Of a stretch of 64,000 bases of DNA, positions 17,045-25,869 are shown piece by piece. The notes beneath the pieces are model-generated. The model ran no database searches. It saw only the letters and a program-made list of their open reading frames with translations, and was not told where the DNA came from. Within the stretch, counting starts at the first letter, position 1; each line of letters opens with the position of its first letter. Origin of the DNA: Sphingobacterium haloxyli. GTDB lineage: Bacteria; Bacteroidota; Bacteroidia; Sphingobacteriales; Sphingobacteriaceae. Location: positions 21,382 through 85,381 of the forward strand of contig NZ_PVBQ01000018.1 in the NCBI RefSeq assembly GCF_002980525.1, in the 5' to 3' direction. A program made the position numbers and the translations under genes.

Positions 17045-18811
17045 ATGAAACTACTTAAATATATAGCCATAGCAGGTATTTTATCGACGACATCCTGCTC
17101 TAAAGATTTTTTGGGCGATGATTTTTTAACGAAAGATCCGCTAGATCAATTGACGGATCCAGCGTTCTGGTCGTCCGAAAACAACATCCGGACCTATACC
17201 TTTGGTTTTTATAACTCCTATTTCAAAGGATATGGTAGTGGTTTTGGTAGGGGAACCTTGTATGACGGGCAGTTTATCAACGATGATTTTATATCGATAA
17301 GCCCGAATGAGATTGTTGTGGACGAGTTTGTAATCAATGTGCCGACTTCGGGCGGGGGCTGGTCGCCAGTTCTACCTGCAAACCAAATCCCCACGGGCGT
17401 AAGTTCTTATTATTCGCGTATACGTAAGGCCAATCACTTTATCAATAGTGTGCCGATTGCGGAGCTCGCTGAAGAAGTCCAGAACCATTGGCTGGGTGTA
17501 GGGCGATTCTTCCGTGGTTTAGAATATGCGAATTTTGTCAATGCTTTCGGTGATGTGCCATATATTGATCGGGTTTTGACCGAAGATGATCCTGACTTGT
17601 ATCGGCCGCGGGACTCCAGGGTTTATGTCATGGACAGGGTGCTGGAAGATTTTAGATTTGCCGCCGAACATGTACGCGCCAGCGACGGACCGACGCAGCA
17701 GGCAGTGAACAAATATGTGGTGTTGGCTTTTATGTCACGGGTATTTCTATTTGAAGGAACCTGGTTGAAATACCACGCTATCGATGAAGCGAAAGCAACA
17801 GAGTACTTAGAGGTTGCAAAATGGGCTGCGGATGAGATCATCAACAGTGGTGCTTTCTCGGTTTCCAACGACTATCGTGGCTTGTTTGCTTCGGAGTCAC
17901 TTAAAGGAAATAGGGAGGTTATACTGTTCAAAGAATATGCGGAAGGAATTTTGTCGCACAGCGCGATGTCGTATAATAACCTAGAACCACAGGCGGGGAT
18001 GTCCAAAAATGCAATAGATAGCTATCTATTGTCAGACGGACTGCCTATCGGCTTGTCGCCGCTTTACGAAAACGACCGGACGGTAGCTAATGCGCTGCGT
18101 GATCGTGACGGGCGTTTACAACAGACTATAGCACCGCAACTGCGCATGATGAATGTGGTGAGCAACTTTGCCCTCTCGGGATACGCCGTACAGAAATTTC
18201 TGAACGAAAGCCTCAGGAATCAAACCGTGGGAACAGGTTCCTTGAATATTACCGACGCGCCTATTATCCGTTACGGCGAGGTACTTATGAATTACGCTGA
18301 GGCTGCAGCTGAGTTGGGAACGCTGACGCAGAGCGACCTCGATAGAACGGTCAACGTCCTTCGGAATAGAAACGGAGTGGATTTGCCACGCCTAGAGGTG
18401 AATGGTGGTCGTCCCGCTGTAAACGGAACACCGTATGATGACCCTGCGCGCGACCCGAGTGTTCCGAGTCTTCTCTGGGAAATTAGAAGGGAGCGCAGGT
18501 CCGAATTGATATTCGAAGGCCTTCGGCTGAACGATTTACGCCGATGGAGAAAGCTCGAATACGCCGACACAGAGAAAAACCCGACAAACAATAGAGGAGC
18601 TTATATCGTAAAAGCAAATTACACATCTGAACAGTTGAACGGCATTACGATAGACGGCGCTAATGAAGGGTATATCATACCGTCTGCCTCTATTCAAAGA
18701 ACAGTAGATGTTAAATTGTATCTTGACCCGATTCCGCTGGATCAGATTTCGCTGTATGAAAGTAATGGGGTTGAGTTAAAGCAAAATCCCGGATGGAACG
18801 CGGATAAGTAA
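17045..18811 (+). CDS. SusD/RagB-family surface lipoprotein (pair 1)
   Basis: SusD proteins cap the SusC barrel and capture ligand at the cell surface. Here 588 residues with a lipoprotein signal (cysteine at 18, STTSC) followed by the usual D-F-L start. The tetratricopeptide-rich SusD fold is shown by SYYSRIRKANHFI, GVGRFFRGLEYANFVNAFGDVPY, the PIIRYGEVLMNYAEAAAELG block and LLWEIRRERRSELIFEGLRLNDLRRW near the C-terminus. The ligand cannot be read from sequence; the locus suggests muropeptide or MurNAc-containing glycan. Ends before a terminator at 18864. Confidence 0.94.
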   Translation: MKLLKYIAIAGILSTTSCSKDFLGDDFLTKDPLDQLTDPAFWSSENNIRTYTFGFYNSYFKGYGSGFGRGTLYDGQFINDDFISISPNEIVVDEFVINVPTSGGGWSPVLPANQIPTGVSSYYSRIRKANHFINSVPIAELAEEVQNHWLGVGRFFRGLEYANFVNAFGDVPYIDRVLTEDDPDLYRPRDSRVYVMDRVLEDFRFAAEHVRASDGPTQQAVNKYVVLAFMSRVFLFEGTWLKYHAIDEAKATEYLEVAKWAADEIINSGAFSVSNDYRGLFASESLKGNREVILFKEYAEGILSHSAMSYNNLEPQAGMSKNAIDSYLLSDGLPIGLSPLYENDRTVANALRDRDGRLQQTIAPQLRMMNVVSNFALSGYAVQKFLNESLRNQTVGTGSLNITDAPIIRYGEVLMNYAEAAAELGTLTQSDLDRTVNVLRNRNGVDLPRLEVNGGRPAVNGTPYDDPARDPSVPSLLWEIRRERRSELIFEGLRLNDLRRWRKLEYADTEKNPTNNRGAYIVKANYTSEQLNGITIDGANEGYIIPSASIQRTVDVKLYLDPIPLDQISLYESNGVELKQNPGWNADK

Positions 18812-18863
18812 AACTTGAGTTTCAGGTCGAGTAAGAGTGCTCTCCAGATAGTATTGATGAAGA

Positions 18864-18888
18864 CACGCCTTTGTGCGTGTTTTTTTTA
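18864..18888 (+). terminator. Rho-independent terminator after SusC/SusD pair 1
   Basis: ACACGC (18864-18869) pairs with GCGTGT (18876-18881) around a 6-nt loop and is followed by eight T. It is nearly the same hairpin as the one after namZ, so the duplicated block seems to have included the upstream terminator as well as the leader. Confidence 0.85.
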
Positions 18889-18952
18889 TTTTTAGCACAA
18901 TCACTGAAAAAAATGCAGAAAAGTTTGTTTTTTTAATGTTGTTATTTATATC

Positions 18953-18971
18953 AGTGCTGGTTTTAGCGTTT
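18953..18971 (+). promoter_or_regulatory. Shared leader motif upstream of SusC 2
   Basis: AGTGCTGGTTTTAGCGTTT differs at one base from 13605-13623 and sits 80 bases before the ATG at 19052, the same distance as in pair 1. It suggests common control of the two SusC/SusD operons. Confidence 0.6.
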
Positions 18972-19051
18972 CTTGTTTGTATTATGATAAAATATGCAAG
19001 AAGAAAACCTTTATGAAGTAATCTATTATTAAATAAACTAACTAACTAGCT

Positions 19052-22000
19052 ATGAGAAAATCTTTACTATTTTCTGTTGCTTTTGGGTTGATTGCGGCGA
19101 CGGGATCCATTGCAAGGGAAGGGTTCTCGACTGTGAGAGTGACTCCTTTATTGCTGGACAACGTGGTTCAAAACATCATTAAGGGAAAGGTCACAGGTGC
19201 TGATGGAGCAATTAGTGGAGCTACCGTAAGTATAGTAGGTGGAACAACCTCTGTGTCTACGGATGACAACGGAAATTTTTCAATCAACGCTCCAATGGGC
19301 ACAACGCTGCGTTTCAGCTATGTAGGGTATCAGCCCAAGGACATTGTGGTTTCCAGCAATTCCATTAATGTGACCCTGCAAGTGGAGGATAACCCACTGG
19401 AAGAAGTCGTGGTTGTGGGATATGGTGCGCAGAAGCGCGAACATTTGACAGGCGCTGTCAGTAATGTGAGTATGGATAGGGTAGTAGGTGACAGGCCTAT
19501 TCCCGATCTGGCTCGGGGATTACAAGGAACGATCCCTGGGTTAAATATCCAGGTGCCAAGTGGAGAAGTAGGATCTGATGCTATTATGAAAATTAGGGGA
19601 CAGGTCGGATCTCCTAATGGAGGTAGTAATCCGCTGATTTTAGTGGATAATGTCGAGATACCGAGTATCCAATATGTTAACCCACACGATATTGAATCGA
19701 TTACGGTGTTGAAAGATGCGGCATCCAGTGCTATATATGGGGCGAAAGCTGCTTTTGGTGTGATTTTGATCACAACAAAAAAAGGGGGAACAACAGATAA
19801 GACAAACTTTACGTATTCTAATAACCTAATTGTACAGTCTCCTTTTAAGAAAATCGATGTTGCGGGTATTGATGGGTTAGAATATACACTGGACGCACAT
19901 GAGAACATGAAACAGGCAGGACCTGCTGGAGGTTTTTGGCGAATTGACAGAAACAGTTTTGAGAAAATAAAAGAATGGCAGGAGAAATGGGGAGATGTAG
20001 TCAATTATGACGACCCTGTAGTTTACGGCCGTGATTGGTCGTGGGATGGAACGCAGAAATTTGGTTACCGGATCTACGATCCTGTGGAGACAATGGTTAA
20101 AGATAATGCGTTTTCGAATATTCATAATTTAGGGATGAATGGCCGATCAGGGAAGACTAATTATAATCTAAGTGTAGGTTATATGGGGCAGGAAGGAATG
20201 ATGAAACCTGCACCACATGATGATTTCCGACGTCTTACCGGAACATTAACTTTGTCACATGAAGTCAATGATTTTTTGACTTTACGAGGAGGAGCGCGAT
20301 ATTCCGATAGCAGAAAGCGTAATCCATTTTCATTGAATTCAGGAGGGTTTGGGGCGGATCCTTGGTTGTACCTATATCGTTGGAGTCGCTTATTCCCAGT
20401 AGGTGTGCAGGAGAATGGGGAAGACATAATTGACCCAGCCTTTTCTGCCAGAAATTCGCATGATCAGATTCATGCCAAACGGTTTTTGAATCTCAATTTT
20501 GGAACGACGATAAATGTCATGAAAAATTGGGATATTGTTGCAGACTATGCATATAACACAGAAAGTACAAACCTCAGTCAATCTCTGCCATATGTACAGG
20601 CAAAAACGACGTGGTATGGCGTGCAAGAATTACGTGATGAGAATGGCAATCGTATACACGTGGACGAAAATGGTGTTCCTGTAGAGAGTGGCGGTATGCC
20701 AGCCTGGCAATTCCCCTTGACCGACCACACAACTAAGGAGCAAACATATGTTTATCGGGATTCGTACTTATATAAACGTCATACGGTAAATGCACTGACT
20801 AATTATAATCTAGATAAGGGTGATCACGCGTTGAAATTCATGTTGGGAACGAATATTGTTGCCTATGCATGGGAAGGCCATTGGTCGCAACGATCAAATC
20901 TAATCAATAACGAAAACCCGCAGCTGAATTGGGGTGTAGGTACCGAGACTTCTGGAGGTGGAGCAAACTGGGATTCGCAGGTCGGTTTCTTCGGACGCGT
21001 AAATTATGCCTATAAAAATAAATATTTGGTTGAAGCCAATCTGAGATACGACGGCTCTTCAAAATTTCCGAAGCACCTTCGGTGGCGTTGGTTTCCAGGT
21101 GTTTCAGCCGGATGGGTTGTTTCGGAGGAAAGCTTTATGGAGCCACTCAAACCGGTATTGAGTTTTGCGAAATTAAGAGCATCGTATGGCGTCATTGGAG
21201 ACCAGTCTGTTCCCAACTCTATTTATGTCCCAACGATGGGGATTGCGAAAAACTCGTGGTTGAACGCTGGAGGTGAGCAGTTTTTCCAGTTGGGAACACC
21301 GGGCGCGGTTTCAAGAGATATTACTTGGCAAGATATTGAACACCTGAATGTAGGGTTAGATTTTCGATTTTTTAATAATAAGTTAGGTTTGACGGCAGAA
21401 TGGTTTCAGCGCTATACGAAGAACATGATTGTGGGAGGCGACTTCTTGCCGGCCACATTTGGAACTGGTGTCCCTGCGGGAAATTATGGAAACCTGCGTA
21501 CACGGGGTTGGGAAATTGCAGCTGATTTTAACCATCGATTTGATAATGGACTGGGACTTACATTCCATGCCAACGTCGCGGATGCCGTTACCTTTATTAC
21601 AAAAGGTGCAGACTGGCAATTGCCATGGGAAGATCGCAGTTTAGGTACAACGTACTCTACCGGTCGTCGATATGGTGATGTATTTGGGTTTGTAACAGAC
21701 AGACTTTTTCAGGCGGAGGATTTTGTGTACGATGACAATGGGAATTTTGTACAGACAGATATCGTCTGGCAAGGGACCAGTAAACGGACGAATATGCTAG
21801 CAGGCGATAACCCAGTCTACCAAACATACTTTGAAGATGGCAATCAGATTTTATTGATCAGTCCTGGCGATGTAAAGTTTGTGGATATCAATGGGGATGG
21901 TTATATCGATGCTGGAAACTCGACGAATGGAAATTCAGGTGATCGTGTTGTTATAGGTAACATTACACCGCGTTATGACTTTGGGTTTCGCGTAGGTGCC

Positions 22001-22504
22001 GATTGGAAAGGGTTTGATCTATCTGTTTTTCTACAAGGAGTTGGCAAGCGTAGTATCTGGGGGGATGGTCAGTTGGCGATTCCGGGTTATTTTTCCAAAG
22101 AGGGTGCAATGCCACAGGCTATCGCAGGTGACTATTGGAAATCAGATCGGACGGATGCTTTTTATCCAAGAGCGTGGAACATGAATGGATCCAACTCTAA
22201 TTACGTTATGCGTCCACAGTCTAAATATATGTTGGACATGTCCTACTTGAAAATCAAAAACATCACGGTAGGTTACAATCTACCTACATCGATGTTGAAC
22301 AAGGCTAATATAGCTAGTGCTCGTATTTATGTGTCTTTAGAGAATTTTATCACATTTGATAATTTAAGAGGACTTCCGATTGATCCGGAAGCTATTTCAG
22401 GGCATTCGATGTTAAGAGAAGGTGGGAATTATAACTTGGGTCGGACAGGTACGTCGAATCCACCGTTTAAATCTGCTTCCATGGGAGTATCTATAGGTTT
22501 TTAA
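19052..22504 (+). CDS. SusC/RagA-family TonB-dependent outer-membrane receptor (pair 2)
   Basis: 1150 residues. The signal peptide (MRKSLLFSVAFGLIAATGSI) starts like that of SusC 1. A regulatory domain (IKGKVTGADGAISGATVSI to NVTLQVED) is followed by the TonB box (EEVVVVGYGAQKRE), a plug with MKIRGQVG and TVLKDAASSAIYGAKAAFGVILI, and a long beta-barrel ending MGVSIGF. It shares architecture and N-terminus with SusC 1, but the barrels have diverged, so the two may bind different ligands. It starts a transcription unit that appears to run through SusD 2, a surface lipoprotein and a GHL10 hydrolase. Confidence 0.95.
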   Translation: MRKSLLFSVAFGLIAATGSIAREGFSTVRVTPLLLDNVVQNIIKGKVTGADGAISGATVSIVGGTTSVSTDDNGNFSINAPMGTTLRFSYVGYQPKDIVVSSNSINVTLQVEDNPLEEVVVVGYGAQKREHLTGAVSNVSMDRVVGDRPIPDLARGLQGTIPGLNIQVPSGEVGSDAIMKIRGQVGSPNGGSNPLILVDNVEIPSIQYVNPHDIESITVLKDAASSAIYGAKAAFGVILITTKKGGTTDKTNFTYSNNLIVQSPFKKIDVAGIDGLEYTLDAHENMKQAGPAGGFWRIDRNSFEKIKEWQEKWGDVVNYDDPVVYGRDWSWDGTQKFGYRIYDPVETMVKDNAFSNIHNLGMNGRSGKTNYNLSVGYMGQEGMMKPAPHDDFRRLTGTLTLSHEVNDFLTLRGGARYSDSRKRNPFSLNSGGFGADPWLYLYRWSRLFPVGVQENGEDIIDPAFSARNSHDQIHAKRFLNLNFGTTINVMKNWDIVADYAYNTESTNLSQSLPYVQAKTTWYGVQELRDENGNRIHVDENGVPVESGGMPAWQFPLTDHTTKEQTYVYRDSYLYKRHTVNALTNYNLDKGDHALKFMLGTNIVAYAWEGHWSQRSNLINNENPQLNWGVGTETSGGGANWDSQVGFFGRVNYAYKNKYLVEANLRYDGSSKFPKHLRWRWFPGVSAGWVVSEESFMEPLKPVLSFAKLRASYGVIGDQSVPNSIYVPTMGIAKNSWLNAGGEQFFQLGTPGAVSRDITWQDIEHLNVGLDFRFFNNKLGLTAEWFQRYTKNMIVGGDFLPATFGTGVPAGNYGNLRTRGWEIAADFNHRFDNGLGLTFHANVADAVTFITKGADWQLPWEDRSLGTTYSTGRRYGDVFGFVTDRLFQAEDFVYDDNGNFVQTDIVWQGTSKRTNMLAGDNPVYQTYFEDGNQILLISPGDVKFVDINGDGYIDAGNSTNGNSGDRVVIGNITPRYDFGFRVGADWKGFDLSVFLQGVGKRSIWGDGQLAIPGYFSKEGAMPQAIAGDYWKSDRTDAFYPRAWNMNGSNSNYVMRPQSKYMLDMSYLKIKNITVGYNLPTSMLNKANIASARIYVSLENFITFDNLRGLPIDPEAISGHSMLREGGNYNLGRTGTSNPPFKSASMGVSIGF

Positions 22505-22522
22505 TCTTAAAAGGGAAAAGAA

Positions 22523-24340
22523 ATGAAAATTGTAACTAAAATATTATTAGTCATCGGGGTTCTGGCGTTTTCCGCGTGTGATAAATTCTTAGATAGACCG
22601 CCGCTGACTTCAGAAAACGATGATACAGCTTGGGATTCTGAAGAAAAACTACGCTTATATGCCAATAAATACTATACCAGTTTTTTTACTGGGTATAATA
22701 CCGGAACGAGTACAGGTGGTGCTCCGCTAGTAGGCTATACGAATAGTGACGACATGGTTATACAGGGCAACCAGCCAAATTTTACACGGGCGGTTCCAAA
22801 CAGCGGGATATGGAGCTACACGACTATTCGTTCGTTAAATCTCATGTTAGACCGTATTGAAACCCGTATGGGAGATGTGCTGGAAGAGGAAGATAAAGCA
22901 CATTGGATAGGGATAGGTCGATTCTTCCGTGGCTTTGAATACGCTGACCTTGTCAGATCTTATGGAGATGTGCCTTACTACGGTCATGTCGTATCTGATA
23001 CAGACCCGGATGATCTGTATAAACCTAGGACCCCGCGAAACGAAGTTATGAATGCTGTTTACGATGATTGGCGCTATGCATTAGACAACGTTAGATTAAC
23101 GGATGGTGATAGAGCGCTCACAGTTGATCGTTATGTGGTGGCTGGTTTTGTATCCAGATTGGCTTTGTATGAAGGTACATGGCAAAAGTATTATTATAAT
23201 AATAATGAGCAGGCTAAGAAGTTTCTAGAGTTGGCTGTGGAAGCAGCACAAATGGTCATGTCCAGTGGACGGTACAATATCGTGACCGACTATAAATCTC
23301 TCTTTGCCTCGGATGAGCTTCGAGGTAACCAAGACATGGTGTTATATCGTAATTACGACGCCGCAGTGGGTATCACGCATTCTATTGCTTCTTACGGAAA
23401 TTTAGCAGAATCGACGAATAATGGACCCTCTACGGATCTGATTAAAGCCTATTTATGTGCGGATGGTAGACCTTGGCAGGAATCAGGTTTGAATGGTGCG
23501 GATGAATTTCATTTAGATAATTTGATTAAAACACGTGACTCCCGATTTGAAGCCACTTTTTATTCTAAGCCTGAACCCTTAAATAGAGGGAGCTTATATT
23601 ACATTACGAAGTTTTTGCCAAGAGAGGTAGAAAAGCTAGTGAAAGAAGATGGGGGGGCTATGCCGGCCGAATTTACAGGCAGTAGAAACGAAACGGACGC
23701 GCCCGTATTACGTTATGCCGAAATGTTGTTAAATTGGATTGAAGCAAAAGCGGAATTGGCTGAGATTGGTGGTGCGCCCGTCACACAAGATGAAATCGAT
23801 CGGTCAATAAATAAAATCCGCGATAGACCATTAGCTCCCGAAGCGGAAGCCAAAGGTGTGCAGAAAACGGCTCATTTGCAGCTTGCTGCTATTTCATCTG
23901 ATCCAGATCGGGATCAGGATGTTTCTCCATTGTTGTGGGAAATCAGAAGGGAGCGTCGAATGGAATTTGCTTTTGAGACATCAAGATTATTGGATTTGAG
24001 AAGATGGGGTAAAGTTGAGTATATGGATAACGACTTGAATAGCGATTTGCTTTCTGGAGGATGGGTGAATTTTCCCCAACAACTTCCTACTCAGCTAAGT
24101 GGAGGTAATATCGATCTGTTGGCCGTGGTGGATTTAGATGGTAATGAAATAATTTATAATGGTGCTAATGGGGATGAAATGATCGGGTTTTATAGAAGAA
24201 CAAGCAATGGTCCGCGTTTACCATTTCTGAATCAGCCAAATATCAATCCGTATTTAACTCCTATTGGGCGACAGCAGATTGATGAATACGCCATACGCGG
24301 TTATGTGTTAGAGCAGACAGAGGGATGGCCGGAGAACTAA
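22523..24340 (+). CDS. SusD/RagB-family surface lipoprotein (pair 2)
   Basis: 605 residues with a lipoprotein signal (cysteine at 19, AFSAC) and the DKFLDRPPLTSEND start typical of SusD. Family blocks are present: SYTTIRSLNLMLDRI, WIGIGRFFRGFEYADLVRSYGDVPY, DAPVLRYAEMLLNWIEAKAELA and LLWEIRRERRMEFAFETSRLLDLRRW. It starts 18 bases after the SusC 2 stop and is followed at 30 bases by a lipoprotein gene in the same unit. The same central motif (GRFFRG(L/F)EYA) is found in SusD 1, consistent with duplication of the pair. Confidence 0.94.
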   Translation: MKIVTKILLVIGVLAFSACDKFLDRPPLTSENDDTAWDSEEKLRLYANKYYTSFFTGYNTGTSTGGAPLVGYTNSDDMVIQGNQPNFTRAVPNSGIWSYTTIRSLNLMLDRIETRMGDVLEEEDKAHWIGIGRFFRGFEYADLVRSYGDVPYYGHVVSDTDPDDLYKPRTPRNEVMNAVYDDWRYALDNVRLTDGDRALTVDRYVVAGFVSRLALYEGTWQKYYYNNNEQAKKFLELAVEAAQMVMSSGRYNIVTDYKSLFASDELRGNQDMVLYRNYDAAVGITHSIASYGNLAESTNNGPSTDLIKAYLCADGRPWQESGLNGADEFHLDNLIKTRDSRFEATFYSKPEPLNRGSLYYITKFLPREVEKLVKEDGGAMPAEFTGSRNETDAPVLRYAEMLLNWIEAKAELAEIGGAPVTQDEIDRSINKIRDRPLAPEAEAKGVQKTAHLQLAAISSDPDRDQDVSPLLWEIRRERRMEFAFETSRLLDLRRWGKVEYMDNDLNSDLLSGGWVNFPQQLPTQLSGGNIDLLAVVDLDGNEIIYNGANGDEMIGFYRRTSNGPRLPFLNQPNINPYLTPIGRQQIDEYAIRGYVLEQTEGWPEN

Positions 24341-24370
24341 TATGTTTTTATATGCAAAAATGAATTTATC

Positions 24371-25798
24371 ATGAAAAGAACAGATATATGGTGTAAAGGG
24401 GGCTTATTAATACTTTTCGTATGCCTACTTGGAATGACAGCTTGCGAAGATGATTTGCCGGGAGCAATAGACTCGTCTGCCAACTATACCGTTTTAGAAT
24501 CGGTCCGGATAATAAATACGGGTGAAAATGGAGATGTAGTGGTAGAGGGAATGGTAGATGAAGAAACAAAGCGGGTTTCGTTTCCGAGAATTGATACTTT
24601 AACCAACTTTGGAAACTTAACATTTGAAGTTGAGGTGTCCGATGGTGCGAGATTAGAAAAAGAAATATTTGACGTGAAGTTTGAAGAAGGAGAGTCGGAA
24701 ACCACTATCGTCTTGAAAGTGGTGCATGAGCCTCGTTTCCGAGAATATTTAGCAACGTTAAGATTGAAAGTTCCAGTTTATGGAGCTGATTTTACCAAAC
24801 CAGCGGTGTATGATTACTCCGCAAATGAAATGGGGAATCCCACGTATGAGGCGTTTACGGGAATGGTGACACGAGGTACAGGTTTTGATGGAGAACATGT
24901 TTTGATTGTCAGTCGGGGAGGTACAGGTGTGCACTTATTGGATGTAGACGACCTTAAAAACAATACGATTAACCGGATACCTGTTAATACCGCCGGTATG
25001 AATGCGGGAACTTTTCTTTGGAATATGGGGGCGCAGGTCAATGGTCATACGTATGTAGTTAACCTTTCGACGAGCGCGGCTCAACCAGTTAGATTATATC
25101 ATTGGACAAATCCATCTCAGGAACCGGAAGTGATTGCAAATATTCTCCCGTCCAACCTGTCTGGGGCGGGTGCACGACATGGTGATAATTTCTCGATTAG
25201 TTTGGATGATCAGGGCAATGGCTACGCTTACTGGATTAGTATGGGAACGGAGGTTATTCGTATACAGATTCAAAATTATACAGATGTTGTCGATCAACGA
25301 GTAATCAATACAGCTGTGGCGTATGGGCAATGGTCGTCGTATTTACAAGCAGCAAATAGCGAGTTTAGTCTCGTAACGGGGCTAGACAAGCCAATTGCAG
25401 TTGTTAGTTCTTCAGGATCAGTTTCTTACACCATGCCGGCAGCGGCGCTACCTACAAATGCTACTGATGCTCGAGTTATTGATTTCAACGGGGAGCGTTA
25501 CTTGTTAGTCGTAACTGTGCCGCGCACGGGCGACCAAGTGGGCATGTTGCAAGTATATAATATTACGGTCGGTCGGGATATTGTTGCTGCGTTGACTAGT
25601 TTTTCCCAACGTACCAATAAAGAGCCGGTATATCAATACTTAATCAATGGTGTAACGAATATTGCTCCGGCATCGCAAACCGGTTTTCACATTGTGAAAG
25701 ATGGAGAAGGAAACGATGAGAAGCTCATGCTTTATGGAGCGGTGACAGATGGGGGCTTTGCCATCATTGAGTTCCCGGTAAATATAGAAGAAGATTAA
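24371..25798 (+). CDS. Surface lipoprotein of SusC/SusD unit 2, possibly DUF4623
   Basis: 475 residues with a lipoprotein signal ending at cysteine 25 (LGMTAC). Residues 35-130 look like a beta-sandwich (DUF5018-like or Ig-like). The rest has short beta-rich repeats (HVLIVSRGGTGVHLLDVDDL, GNGYAYWISMGTEVIRIQI, RYLLVVTVPRTG, FHIVKDGEGND) that suggest a beta-propeller. This fits Bacteroidota lipoproteins annotated DUF4623, though that number is from memory. It sits where SusE/SusF-type glycan-binding proteins usually sit, so a ligand-binding surface role is likely. No catalytic motif is visible. A hairpin follows at 25803-25836. Confidence 0.7.
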   Translation: MKRTDIWCKGGLLILFVCLLGMTACEDDLPGAIDSSANYTVLESVRIINTGENGDVVVEGMVDEETKRVSFPRIDTLTNFGNLTFEVEVSDGARLEKEIFDVKFEEGESETTIVLKVVHEPRFREYLATLRLKVPVYGADFTKPAVYDYSANEMGNPTYEAFTGMVTRGTGFDGEHVLIVSRGGTGVHLLDVDDLKNNTINRIPVNTAGMNAGTFLWNMGAQVNGHTYVVNLSTSAAQPVRLYHWTNPSQEPEVIANILPSNLSGAGARHGDNFSISLDDQGNGYAYWISMGTEVIRIQIQNYTDVVDQRVINTAVAYGQWSSYLQAANSEFSLVTGLDKPIAVVSSSGSVSYTMPAAALPTNATDARVIDFNGERYLLVVTVPRTGDQVGMLQVYNITVGRDIVAALTSFSQRTNKEPVYQYLINGVTNIAPASQTGFHIVKDGEGNDEKLMLYGAVTDGGFAIIEFPVNIEED

Positions 25799-25802
25799 GC
25801 TG

Positions 25803-25836
25803 ATCCATCCGGGAGTTAGAGTGACTCCTGGATGGA
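25803..25836 (+). terminator. Stem-loop after the surface lipoprotein gene
   Basis: ATCCATCC-GGGAGT pairs with ACTCCT-GGATGGAT (14-bp stem with one mismatch) around a short loop. No strong T-run follows, so it may attenuate transcription or protect the 3' end and need not stop it fully before the GHL10 gene at 25870. Confidence 0.55.
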
Positions 25837-25869
25837 TTATTAGAAAAATAAATTTAAAAGATTGGTCGA

